NCBI GenBank assembly: GCA_004172935.1
Contig: SDZD01000006.1
Coordinates: forward strand, 62,001 to 126,000
Length of the DNA: 64,000 bases
Direction: 5' to 3'
DNA from: a bacterium
GTDB taxonomy: Bacteria; Armatimonadota; Abditibacteriia; Abditibacteriales; Abditibacteriaceae
Part shown: piece by piece, positions 18,857 to 27,145 of the stretch
Layout: every line of letters begins with the position of its first letter
Numbering within the stretch: the stretch's first letter is position 1
Notes under the pieces: model-generated
Told to the model about the DNA's origin: nothing
Seen by the model: the letters and a program-made list of their open reading frames with translations, nothing else
The model's database searches: none
Program-made: the position numbers and the translations under genes

Positions 18857-18892
18857 GAGACGCAAAGCCCTTCTTCTCTCCCTTTGCGTCTC
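18857..18892. repeat. Perfect hairpin between aroF and tyrA
   Basis: GAGACGCAAAG (18857-18867) and CTTTGCGTCTC (18882-18892) form an 11-bp stem with a 14-nt pyrimidine-rich loop. It ends 9 nt before the tyrA ATG and has no T-run on either 3' side, so it is not a standard terminator. It could gate tyrA translation or be an intergenic repeat. Confidence 0.6.
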
Positions 18893-18901
18893 TGCATCCA
18901 C

Positions 18902-19753
18902 ATGGAATTTCAGCGCGTCGCGATTTTAGGCATCGGACTCATTGGCGGTTCGTTCGCCCTGGCTTTGAAAAAGCACGGGTTGGCTCGCCACATCGTCGGT
19001 GTCGCGCGGCGCGAGGAAACGCGCTCTGAGGCTCTGGCCAGTGGTGTCTGCGACGAAGTGAGTGCCGAGGCTGTCGAGGCCGCTCGCGGCGCCGATTTGG
19101 TCTTTCTCGCTTCGCCTGTACGTGCCATGCCGGGGCTGTGCGCCCAAATCGTCTCCGTCGTTGCACCGGGTTGCCTCATCACCGATGGCGGCTCGACTAA
19201 AGGGTGTGTCGTGCGTGACTGCGAACCGCTCTTCTCCAACGCTCATTTCGTCGGAGGCCACCCTATGGCCGGAAGCGAACAAACTGGCCCCGCTGCCGCT
19301 CGCGCCGATTTATTTGATAACGCCGTGTGGGTTTTGACGCCGACACCGCAAACCAACGCGCGTGCCTTGGAACAAATGCGTGCTATCGTCTCGAAATTGG
19401 GCGCGCGGCTAGTCGAACTCACGCCTGATGCCCACGACGAATTGCTGGCAGTTTCTTCGCATTTACCACATCTGACGGCATCGGCTCTGGTGCATTCGTT
19501 TCTGAAATCGAAGCAGGACTCGCCCGCAATCGCCGACTTAGTGGCGGGAGGCTGGCGCGGCTCCACGCGCATCGCGGCAGGAAGCGCCGAGATGTGGCGC
19601 GACATCTGCCTGGATAACGCCGCGAGCGTCGAAAAAGCGTTGGACGAGTTCGTGAGCGAACTCCAAAGCCTAAAGACCCTCGTCGCCGCGCGAGATGGTG
19701 CCGCCCTCCAACAGTGGTTGGACGAAGCCGCCATTGAGCGCAAAAAGTTTTGA
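18902..19753 (+). CDS. tyrA: Prephenate dehydrogenase
   Basis: A 283-residue NAD(P)-dependent TyrA. The Rossmann loop is ILGIGLIGGSFALAL near residue 8. VFLASPVRAM, TDGGSTKG, FVGGHPMAGSEQTG (substrate-binding His/Ser region), SHLPHLTASAL and GGWRGSTRIA follow in family order. It converts prephenate to 4-hydroxyphenylpyruvate. There is no ACT or chorismate mutase domain. The ATG at 18902 is preferred over a TTG at 18884 that lies inside the upstream hairpin. No Shine-Dalgarno is visible. Confidence 0.92.
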   Translation: MEFQRVAILGIGLIGGSFALALKKHGLARHIVGVARREETRSEALASGVCDEVSAEAVEAARGADLVFLASPVRAMPGLCAQIVSVVAPGCLITDGGSTKGCVVRDCEPLFSNAHFVGGHPMAGSEQTGPAAARADLFDNAVWVLTPTPQTNARALEQMRAIVSKLGARLVELTPDAHDELLAVSSHLPHLTASALVHSFLKSKQDSPAIADLVAGGWRGSTRIAAGSAEMWRDICLDNAASVEKALDEFVSELQSLKTLVAARDGAALQQWLDEAAIERKKF

Positions 19754-19858
19754 GAGATGGCCGTATGTGACCAGTGTTGGACTAATGTCAGATATACGAA
19801 TGTCGTGGGATTGATCTGTGAGTGGTGGCCTATTTCAGTCGAATGGCTCTTGGCCCCT

Positions 19859-19884
19859 GTAGGGGCGAATCTTGTGTTCGCCCT
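19859..19884 (+). repeat. REP-like element, 26 nt
   Basis: GTAGGGGCGAA, 7 nt, TTCGCCCT: a GGGCGAA/TTCGCCC hairpin with a 7-nt loop. It lies in the 290-bp gap between tyrA and aroA, which otherwise holds nothing I can support. It differs by one base from the copy at 59856-59881 (opposite strand) and by two from that at 32991-33016. Confidence 0.8.
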
Positions 19885-20043
19885 CAAACAGTTCCCTATT
19901 GCGCTAACAGATAAAGAGCAAGACTCACAGATGTCCGTGGCTGCATAAATTTGGTTTTATCTCGTTGCTCAGGGCGGTTGGCACCGAGACGTTTTTGTGA
20001 ATCGCGATTCCTGATTGCTTTCTAAACTGCCCATAACTTCATC

Positions 20044-21333
20044 GTGCCTAATTTGCTCATTCACCCTGTCGCGCGTCCGATTGACGCGACAGTTCGCGTC
20101 CCCGGATCTAAATCCATCACCAACCGTGCCCTTTTGTTGGCCGCTTTGTGCGAGGGCACATCACGCCTGGAAGGCGCCCTCTTTTCGGACGATACGCGCT
20201 ATATGAGCGAAGCCCTCATTCAATTGGGTGTTCCGGTCACATTCGATAAAAACAAAGAGTGGTTCCAGATCGAAGGGCAGGGCGGACGCTTCAAGGGCGA
20301 CGCCGAACTCTTTCTCGGCAACGCCGGAACCGCCGTGCGCTTCCTGACGGCGGCTCTGTGCCTCGGTGAAGGCACCTTTAACCTTGATGGTGTGCCCCGT
20401 ATGCGTCAGCGCCCTATTGGTGATCTGCTGGGCGCTTTACGTTCATTGGGCGCCAATATTCTCAGCGCCAACGATTGTTTGCCCCTCGAAATTGAAGCCA
20501 GCGGTTTACATGGTGGCGATGTTACTATTCGCGGCGATGCATCCAGTCAGTTCCTTTCGGCTTTGCTACTGGTAGCCCCCAAAACGCGCGAGGGCCTCAA
20601 CATCGCCATTGATGGCCCACTTTACTCCAAACCCTACGTCGAAATGACGCTTTCCATGTTGTCGCAGTGGGGCGCCACCAGCTCTAACGAAAACCTCGAA
20701 AGTTTTCACATCCCCGGCGCCCAAAATTTTCAGGCACAGGAAAAATATTTCATCGAACCCGACGCCTCTGGCGCCAGCTACTTTTTCGCGGCGGCGGCAG
20801 TGACGGGCGGCAAAGTCCGCGTCAAAAATCTCGGCAAAGACGCCCTGCAAGGCGATGTCGATTTCGTCGATGTGCTGGCTCAAATGGGCTGCGTGGTCAA
20901 AAAAGGCAAGCACTTTGTCGAAGTGCGCGGCCCCGAAAATGGCGTCCTGCGCGGTGGGAGCTTCGATATGAACGCCATTTCCGACACAGTGATGACGGTT
21001 GCCGCCATTGCTCCCTTCGCCTCCGAACCCGTCGAAATCACCAACGTCGCCCACATTCGCGGCAAAGAAACCGACCGCATCAAAGCCCTCACTACCGAAC
21101 TCAACCGTTTGGGTGTCAAAGTCGAAGAGCGCCCCGATGGCCTTCTCATTCAGCCCGCCAAAAAGCTCAAGCGTGCCGCCATCAAAACCTACGACGACCA
21201 TCGCATGGCGATGAGCTTCGCCATTACTGGCCTCAAAAGCCCCGGTATCGAAATCCGCGACCCCGGCTGTGTCGCCAAAACCTTCCCCGACTTCTTCGAA
21301 CGCCTCGAAAAAATCGCCTCCAAAGCCCGCTAA
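20044..21333 (+). CDS. aroA: EPSP synthase (3-phosphoshikimate 1-carboxyvinyltransferase)
   Basis: A 429-residue cytoplasmic enzyme joining shikimate 3-phosphate with phosphoenolpyruvate. Landmarks are PGSKSITNRALLLAAL, LFLGNAGTAVRFLTAAL (PEP-binding NAGT), GVPRMRQRPIGDL, GDASSQFLSALLLV, EPDASGASYF, and the C-terminal IRGKETDRIKALTTEL and YDDHRMAMSF. Start is GTG at 20044, the only in-frame start before the conserved sequence. The Gly in NAGTAVRF is present as in class I-like sequences. Confidence 0.96.
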   Translation: MPNLLIHPVARPIDATVRVPGSKSITNRALLLAALCEGTSRLEGALFSDDTRYMSEALIQLGVPVTFDKNKEWFQIEGQGGRFKGDAELFLGNAGTAVRFLTAALCLGEGTFNLDGVPRMRQRPIGDLLGALRSLGANILSANDCLPLEIEASGLHGGDVTIRGDASSQFLSALLLVAPKTREGLNIAIDGPLYSKPYVEMTLSMLSQWGATSSNENLESFHIPGAQNFQAQEKYFIEPDASGASYFFAAAAVTGGKVRVKNLGKDALQGDVDFVDVLAQMGCVVKKGKHFVEVRGPENGVLRGGSFDMNAISDTVMTVAAIAPFASEPVEITNVAHIRGKETDRIKALTTELNRLGVKVEERPDGLLIQPAKKLKRAAIKTYDDHRMAMSFAITGLKSPGIEIRDPGCVAKTFPDFFERLEKIASKAR

Positions 21334-21344
21334 CAGCGCAAAAT

Positions 21345-21383
21345 GCAAAGGAGCGCGCGTCTGCGAGACGCGCGCTCCTTTGC
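21345..21383. terminator. Strong hairpin after aroA
   Basis: An 18-bp perfect stem (21345-21362 with 21366-21383; key part GGAGCGCGCGTCT) and a 3-nt loop GCG, followed on the plus strand by TTATACC. It begins 11 nt after the aroA stop and can also serve the convergent spoVS transcript. The T-run is weak on either strand. Confidence 0.75.
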
Positions 21384-21550
21384 TTATACCCTCGTAGAGA
21401 CGTGCCTTGGCGCGTCTTATCTTCTAACTCCCTATTGATTTATTGCTTCATTTGTGGGTGTAGCTGGCGCTATTTGTCGGCTAAGGTGGGGCGCCCGACA
21501 ACGTCAGGGCCATTCTCGTTGGCTGGGGTTTTATACCACCTGTTTAGTGC

Positions 21551-21817
21551 TCACTTCTTCTTGGGCATAACAAGAAGGCGGATGGCGGTGCGCTCGTTGC
21601 CGTCGATTTCGATGTCCGAAAAAGAGGGCACACACACCAGATCGGTGCCACTAGTGATAAGGAAGCCGCGCGCGATGGCGATGGCTTTCACTGCTTGGTT
21701 CAGGGCGGCAGCGCCCACAGTTTGGACTTCGACTTCGCCTTCCTCGCGGATAACTCCCGCGATGGCTCCGGCGACTGTATTAGGTTTTGATTTGGCGGAA
21801 ACGCGCAAGGTCTGCAT
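21551..21817 (-). CDS. spoVS: Stage V sporulation protein S homologue
   Basis: An 88-residue SpoVS/Alba-like protein (MQTLRVSAKSKPNTVAGAIA, QTVGAAALNQAVKAIAIARGFL, and a final EIDGNERTAIRLLV). It is nearly full-length identical in layout to SpoVS of Bacillus and its homologues in Deinococcus-Thermus and other lineages that do not make endospores. The family probably binds nucleic acid. It lies 199 bp downstream of rny on the same strand; rny and spoVS also lie close together in Bacillus (rny-ymdB-spoVS). Presence alone does not show that this organism sporulates. Confidence 0.93.
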   Translation of the reverse strand: MQTLRVSAKSKPNTVAGAIAGVIREEGEVEVQTVGAAALNQAVKAIAIARGFLITSGTDLVCVPSFSDIEIDGNERTAIRLLVMPKKK

Positions 21818-21926
21818 GATTGGGCGGCAATGGGCGGGGCTTAACAGGCTTTAGTTCGACTTTTGTTTAACGCATTTGGGGCAACTGCACAGAAGAAGGA
21901 GAAAAACCTGCCATTTTAGAGCATAA

Positions 21927-21989
21927 ATAAAGGCTATTCATTCGCTTCAAGCACTAAGAATGCGCTCTCTGCTAAGGAATAGCCTTTAT
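21927..21989. promoter_or_regulatory. Long-loop inverted repeat between rny and spoVS
   Basis: ATAAAGGCTATTC (21927-21939) and GAATAGCCTTTAT (21977-21989) pair perfectly over 13 bp with a 37-nt loop. It lies 27 nt after the rny stop and 110 nt before spoVS. On the minus strand the second arm is followed by TTATGC, and TTGAAG/TATGCT could form a promoter for spoVS. It may therefore be an operator, a 3' stabiliser for rny mRNA, or a terminator. Confidence 0.5.
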
Positions 21990-22016
21990 ATGTGTCAACC
22001 GAATTCTGGGAGGGGG

Positions 22017-23612
22017 CTAACGCGCGACATCCATCGCGCGCGTCTCGCGAATGACCGTCACACGGATTTCGCCGGGATAGGTCATCTCGTCCTGCACTCG
22101 TTGCGCCACATCGCGAGCAAGGCGCATGGCGGCGAGGTCATCCACCTGTTCCGGCTTAACCACGATACGCACTTCGCGACCCGCTTGGATGGCAAACGAT
22201 TTCTCCACTCCCGGAAACGAATCGGCGATACGCTCCAGCATTTCCAGACGCTTGATATAAATCTCCACGTTTTCGCGGCGCGCACCGGGGCGCGAACTCG
22301 AAATCATGTCTGCTACCTGAACGATGACCGATTCGAGCGAGGACATCTGCCCGACATCCATGTGGTGTTCGCCTGCGGCCCGAATAACCGCCTCGCTTTC
22401 ACGATGGCGCTTCAATAGCTCAACGCCCAGATCGACGTGCGTGCCCTCGTGGTTGTGGTCGAGCGCTTTTCCGATGTCGTGCAGCAGCGCTGCCCGTTTG
22501 GCAACCTGAACATCGGCTCCCAATTCGGCGGCAATCGAGGAGGCGATTTTCGCCATCTCGACTGAGTGGTGCAGAATGTTCTGCCCGTACGAGGTGCGGT
22601 ACAACAACTTGCCGAACACCTCTAAAATCGGCTTCGGCAAGCGCACGTTAGCTTCGGCGGTGGCGCGTTCGGCGGCCTCGCGCATTTTGACGTTCACTTC
22701 GCCCTCAGCACGGTTCAACATCTCCTCGATGCGTGCCGGATGGATGCGCCCATCGTTGACGAGGTTGCCCAGCGCAATCTTCGCAATTTCGCGGCGTACC
22801 GGGTCGAAGCACGACACCATCACCGCTTCGGGCGTGTCGTCGATAATCAAATCGGTGCCCGACAGCTGTTCGAAGGTACGGATGTTACGGCCTTCACGAC
22901 CGATGATGCGTCCCTTCAAATCTTCCGAAGGAAGTGCCACCACCGAAACCGCTGTTTCGGCAGTCTGGTCAACGGCACAGCGATGAATAGCGAACGCCAG
23001 AATTTTGCGTGCTTTTTCTTCGGCTTCTTCGCGGGTTTTTTCTTCGATGCGAGCTACGACGCTCGCCATCGCCGCGCGCGATTCGTGTTCGACACGAGCT
23101 AGAACAATGTCGCGCGCTTCGCTCTGGTTTAGCCCCGCGATGCGGTGCAGTTCGGTGGTTTGGTTATCAACGAGCTTGTGCGCGTCGAGTAGTTTTTTAT
23201 CGAGGTCAGATTCCTTGGCTTGCAAGCCCCGTTCGCGGCCATCGAGCGTTTTGGCACGACGCTCCAGATGGGTTTCGCGTTCGCGGACACGGTTTTCGGA
23301 ATCTTTCAGTTCGGCACGTCGTGCTGCGGCTTCGACTTCGATGAGTTCGCGCAAGCGCGATAATTCGCGCTGCATCTCGTCGCGGGCTTCGAGTTGTAGT
23401 TCTTTGTGGCGGCGTGCCAGATCGGCTTCTTTGGCTTCGAGTTGGTCGTTTGCAGCGCGGGCCATTAGTTGCGCTGCTTCTTTCTTGGAGCGTTCGAGTA
23501 GGGCGAATACAACGCCCGCGCTCCCCAATCCAAACAATAGTGCCAACGCCGCCCAAATTAGGGTCGGTTGATTCACGGATTCCTTTGCTCCATGCATGTT
23601 GGAATTTCTCAT
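22017..23612 (-). CDS. rny: Ribonuclease Y
   Basis: A ~531-residue membrane-anchored endoribonuclease that starts mRNA decay. An N-terminal helix (WAALALLFGLGSAGVVFAL) is followed by a long charged coiled coil (~40-200), a KH domain (VALPSEDLKGRIIGREGRNIRTFE), and an HD domain with LLHDIGKALDH and a downstream GEHHMD. The ending is the family IRVTVIRETRAMDVAR. In-frame ATGs at 23612 and 23597 are both possible; a TTG at 23633 is less likely. SpoVS follows downstream. Confidence 0.96.
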   Translation of the reverse strand: MRNSNMHGAKESVNQPTLIWAALALLFGLGSAGVVFALLERSKKEAAQLMARAANDQLEAKEADLARRHKELQLEARDEMQRELSRLRELIEVEAAARRAELKDSENRVRERETHLERRAKTLDGRERGLQAKESDLDKKLLDAHKLVDNQTTELHRIAGLNQSEARDIVLARVEHESRAAMASVVARIEEKTREEAEEKARKILAFAIHRCAVDQTAETAVSVVALPSEDLKGRIIGREGRNIRTFEQLSGTDLIIDDTPEAVMVSCFDPVRREIAKIALGNLVNDGRIHPARIEEMLNRAEGEVNVKMREAAERATAEANVRLPKPILEVFGKLLYRTSYGQNILHHSVEMAKIASSIAAELGADVQVAKRAALLHDIGKALDHNHEGTHVDLGVELLKRHRESEAVIRAAGEHHMDVGQMSSLESVIVQVADMISSSRPGARRENVEIYIKRLEMLERIADSFPGVEKSFAIQAGREVRIVVKPEQVDDLAAMRLARDVAQRVQDEMTYPGEIRVTVIRETRAMDVAR

Positions 23613-23818
23613 GCACGGCGTTCCACCCGACAAACACGACCTCGCTGGGAAGCGCCCTGCTTCGCATCCACGCGAAGCAAAAAATAAGAAGGGCGTACAG
23701 GATCGTCATGGCAAAAATCGCGTTTTCACAATGCCCGAAAGGGCAATATGTGGATGCGGGTAGATTCTCAAGTATAGCCTTCAATTTCGTCCGCCTTGGC
23801 GCTTTGACACACACAAAA

Positions 23819-23848
23819 AAAGTCCCGCTTCATTCGAAGCGGGACTTT
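23819..23848 (-). terminator. Intrinsic terminator of the glycine-rich protein gene
   Basis: AAAGTCCCGCTTC pairs with GAAGCGGGACTTT over 13 bp with a 4-nt loop; on the minus strand a run of T follows (bases 23815-23821 read as A on plus). It starts 16 nt after the stop codon. The rest of the 250-bp gap toward rny shows nothing else I can support. Confidence 0.88.
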
Positions 23849-23864
23849 CCTCAAGCTATTTCAG

Positions 23865-25643
23865 TTAGCGGCCAGTAATGCGCGCAATACCGGGTTCGGT
23901 CGCGTTGTCACGCGAGTGAGCCGTGCGCGTTCCACCCGTGTAACGAATGGTAGGCGAGGGCAAACGGTCGTCGAGCCATGTCGTGACATTCATCGAATAG
24001 TTCACTTTGGTTGGCTCGGCAGGAGCTGCGGCTCCACCATCGGCACCGCCAGCGCCCATCATACCGGGAGTCGCGCCCATCATGCCGCCACGGCCAGGAG
24101 CTGCCCCCATGGTCGCTCCGCCCATTGCTCCACCTGCGCCGCCAGCATCGGTGCCAGGAATCTCGAAGTAGGCGCGCAATGTGTCTTCCGAGCGAACGAC
24201 CTGGTGTTTATCCATGTCGAACCAGATCACGCGGGCCATATTGAAGTTCGCTACTTTGATGTCGGCTGCGGTCAGCTCAGAAGCGCCGCCTCCATCTGCT
24301 CCACCACCTGCTGCTCCTCCGCCAGCACTGGAAGGTCCGCGTCCGCCGGGGCTTGCTCCACCAGGAGAGGCGCCGCCACCAGCAGCAGCACCACCCGCTG
24401 CTCCGCCCGATGAACCAACTTTGTTACCCAGATCGGCAGCGATTCGTTTCGCCACACCATCGGGCAAAGGAAAGCGCGATTCGATTTTGGCGCACCGACG
24501 GCTATCGCCGTTAGGTGTCTGGATGTTCTCGTAAGCCGTGAAGGTCACGTTGCCTTCGATATTGATTGGCTTGCGGGTACTCAGGTCGCTCAAAATGCTC
24601 TGGCGCGACAGCCATGTCGAACCGGGGCGAACCGGAATGGTCAGGAAGGTCGGCAACAGGTCGGTAATTGCCACGTTGTTCGATTTGCGTGTCGCGTTAA
24701 TCTCGTCGCCAGTCTGTTGAATGGCCTTGACGTAGAATTTGGCGAACTCCGGTCCCTGTATCCAGTCCGGTGTCCAGGGAGCCTTCACGGGAGGGCCTGC
24801 CGGAGCAGCGGCTGCACCGCCGCCGCCGCCTGCTGGGCGTCCACCGCCACCACCGGGACGGCCACCGCCCAGACTGGCGCCGCCAGCGCCACCTTCTTCG
24901 CCACCAGCTCCAGACGCTTCGCTTTCGCGCTGGTGTTCCCAGGCTTCAGCAACCAGAGTAGCGATGTTGGCCGAGTTTTGGAAGCCGTACACGTCGCGTA
25001 CTTCGCGACGGAGTAGAACCGAAACCTGCCAGTCCAGTGGAGCCGGGATGAAACTGCCGCTGGCACCGCCAGCGCCGCCACCAGCACCACCGGGAGCGAC
25101 GCCGCCAACCGCACCGCCCCCACCACCAGCTCCGCCGCCGCTCGGCTCTTGAATGTCGGCGATGCTTTCGGCATAAACGCGGAAGCGCTGTACGCCATCG
25201 TTCAAGCGGTCTTCTGGCGTCCAGTGAACCAGGCGCACCGCTTCCGAATCGCCCGCCACTTTCTGGTTGGCAACATTGAACTCAACCGATGTCGTGCCAA
25301 CGGTACGCCCGCCAGCGTTGAGTGAGGTTACTTCAAGCGTATATTTCCCATCGCCGTTGAACGTGGTGTTGTCGGCGATGGTATCAAGCGGATAGTTCGT
25401 TTGCGCAGTCGCAGTTTTGAACTGGCCGTTGATTTTGATAATGGCGTAGCCCCCAGCGGGGATGCCATCAAAGCGCGCCGAAATTTCGCCACGCACATCC
25501 TGTCCGGGTTGCGGAAAAATGATACGCGGGCCTTGCTGCGCGTGTACGACACTCGCACCAGCCAACAACGGTAAGGTCAACAGCGCGGGACGAAGCGTAG
25601 CGCGCGTCAGGCTCAAGCTCAAAGGTAGCCAAGTGGTTTTCAT
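23865..25643 (-). CDS. Secreted modular protein with Gly-rich linkers
   Basis: A 592-residue exported protein of unknown function. A signal peptide ends near VVHAQQ (~residue 36). An Ig-like domain follows (IIFPQPGQDVRGEISARFDG, then GKYTLEVTSLNAGG). The remaining folded segments are separated by three long Gly/Ala/Pro tracts (around original residues 180-205, 255-295 and 425-470) and a Gly/Met-rich tract near 530-570 (GGMMGATPGMMGAGG). The last part (WLDDRLPSPTIRYTGG) looks folded. The tracts may be flexible spacers or an adhesive matrix. The ATG at 25643 places the signal peptide correctly. Confidence 0.72.
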   Translation of the reverse strand: MKTTWLPLSLSLTRATLRPALLTLPLLAGASVVHAQQGPRIIFPQPGQDVRGEISARFDGIPAGGYAIIKINGQFKTATAQTNYPLDTIADNTTFNGDGKYTLEVTSLNAGGRTVGTTSVEFNVANQKVAGDSEAVRLVHWTPEDRLNDGVQRFRVYAESIADIQEPSGGGAGGGGGAVGGVAPGGAGGGAGGASGSFIPAPLDWQVSVLLRREVRDVYGFQNSANIATLVAEAWEHQRESEASGAGGEEGGAGGASLGGGRPGGGGGRPAGGGGGAAAAPAGPPVKAPWTPDWIQGPEFAKFYVKAIQQTGDEINATRKSNNVAITDLLPTFLTIPVRPGSTWLSRQSILSDLSTRKPINIEGNVTFTAYENIQTPNGDSRRCAKIESRFPLPDGVAKRIAADLGNKVGSSGGAAGGAAAGGGASPGGASPGGRGPSSAGGGAAGGGADGGGASELTAADIKVANFNMARVIWFDMDKHQVVRSEDTLRAYFEIPGTDAGGAGGAMGGATMGAAPGRGGMMGATPGMMGAGGADGGAAAPAEPTKVNYSMNVTTWLDDRLPSPTIRYTGGTRTAHSRDNATEPGIARITGR

Positions 25644-25730
25644 CGCGAGAAAGATGAATTTTAGACGCCATACTCCCCGCAAAGTGCCGGGGCTGACATC
25701 AAAAACGCCCGCAGTTTGACAGACTGCTTG

Positions 25731-27131
25731 CTACTCCGCTAATTTTGCTGCTGCCTCCGATAAAATTAGCATTTTTTCAGGACTTCCGGCCTCGGTATAG
25801 ACGCGAACCAATGGTTCCGTGCCCGAAGCGCGCAGCAAAATCCAGCTGCCATCGGCGAGCGTCAATTTCACGCCATCCGTCGAGACAACCTTGACGATTT
25901 TCTGTCCCGCGATTTCCAATGGCGGCGTATTTTTCATCTTATCCATCAACGCGCGCTTGGGTTCCTCATCCAAATGCAAGTCAGTGCGCGTCGAATGGAA
26001 CTCGCCGAACTTGCCTTCCAACTCGCGCAGCAATTCGCCCAAAGGTTTCTGGTGAGTCGCCCACACTTCGGCCAACAATAGGTCGGCCAGCACGCCGTCC
26101 TTGCCACCATAATGCCCGGTAATCGAAAGGCCGCCCGACTCTTCGCCGCCCAAAATCGCGCCCTGTTCCTCGATGGCCGCGCCCACCCATTTGAAGCCCA
26201 CTGGCGTCTCGATAACTTCCTGCCCGTAGGCCTTAGCGATGGCATCCAACATTCCCGTCGTCGGCAACGTGCGCGCTACTGGCCCACGCAATCCGCGTGT
26301 TTCCAACAGGTGGTAATACAAAATCGGCAAAATCTGGTTTGGAGTCAGGTATTCGCCCGTCGAATCCACGATGCCAAAGCGGTCAGCATCTGGGTCGTTC
26401 GCCAAACCAATGTTCGCGCCCTTCTTCTTCACCGTGTCGCACAACAACTGATGGCACTTCGGGTTGGCTGGGTCGGGCAAAATGCCGCCGAACATCGGGT
26501 CGGGTGTATCGCGCAACGGAATGACTTTCCAGCCGCACTCTTTCAGCAAAACATCGACATAGCCGCGACCCGTTCCATACACCGCATCACAAACAGCCGT
26601 GCCCTTCACCGATTTCAATCGGTCGAAGTCCACCACTTTGCGCAACTGCTCGAAGAGCGCCGGACGCGGGTCGAACGTCTGCACCGTCGCGGGCTTTTTG
26701 CTGGTGGGAGGCTTTTTGCCAAGCACAAACTCGACGGCGTTGGTCGCATCTTTATCGGCAGGCCCACCCAGCGGATTGAAAAACTTGAATCCGTTCCAGA
26801 TCGGCGGGTTGTGCGACGCCGTAATCATGATGCCCGTCGCCAAATCCTTCGAGCGGGTAGCCCATGCAATCGCCGGGGTAGGCGCATCGCGTTCGCTCAA
26901 AAACACCGGAAGTCCAGCCCCGGCCAGCGTATCCGCCACTAATTTGGCAAAATCCGCCGAGCGAAAGCGCGTGTCATAGCCGATGGCAACACCATTTTTT
27001 ACTCGTTCTGGCTGATATTTATAAAGGTAAACCGCCAGTGCCAGCGAAAGCTCGCGCAAATTTGCGTAGGTATAATCGTCGGCGATCTGCGCGCGCCAAC
27101 CGTCAGTTCCGAATTGAATCTGTGATGCCAT
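25731..27131 (-). CDS. Phosphoglucomutase/phosphomannomutase family protein
   Basis: A 466-residue alpha-D-phosphohexomutase. The catalytic phosphoserine is S106 in MITASHNPP, the Mg loop is DPDADR (246-251), the sugar-binding GEESGG loop follows, and RASGTEPLVRVY binds phosphate near the end. It interconverts hexose 1- and 6-phosphates and would feed nucleotide sugars to the adjacent glycosyltransferase. Glucose versus mannose (or glucosamine) preference cannot be read reliably. The start FGTDGWR at residue 8 is the normal family beginning. Confidence 0.92.
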   Translation of the reverse strand: MASQIQFGTDGWRAQIADDYTYANLRELSLALAVYLYKYQPERVKNGVAIGYDTRFRSADFAKLVADTLAGAGLPVFLSERDAPTPAIAWATRSKDLATGIMITASHNPPIWNGFKFFNPLGGPADKDATNAVEFVLGKKPPTSKKPATVQTFDPRPALFEQLRKVVDFDRLKSVKGTAVCDAVYGTGRGYVDVLLKECGWKVIPLRDTPDPMFGGILPDPANPKCHQLLCDTVKKKGANIGLANDPDADRFGIVDSTGEYLTPNQILPILYYHLLETRGLRGPVARTLPTTGMLDAIAKAYGQEVIETPVGFKWVGAAIEEQGAILGGEESGGLSITGHYGGKDGVLADLLLAEVWATHQKPLGELLRELEGKFGEFHSTRTDLHLDEEPKRALMDKMKNTPPLEIAGQKIVKVVSTDGVKLTLADGSWILLRASGTEPLVRVYTEAGSPEKMLILSEAAAKLAE

Positions 27132-27139
27132 AGGAAGCG

Positions 27140-27145
27140 ATTTTA
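27140..27145 (-). promoter_or_regulatory. TAAAAT box 8 nt before pgm ATG
   Basis: On the minus strand TGATAAAAT is followed by 8 nt (CGCTTCCT) and the ATG. The box directly abuts the stop codon of the upstream glycosyltransferase. No Shine-Dalgarno is seen. This suggests a leaderless secondary promoter. Confidence 0.45.

Noticed and set aside
19757-19948. Small open frame between tyrA and aroA
   Set aside because: It spans the REP-like element and shows no protein-like features.
24181-25152. Proline-rich plus-strand frames opposite the Gly-rich protein
   Set aside because: Pro runs are just the complement of Gly codons in the secreted protein, which has a signal peptide and terminator on its own strand.
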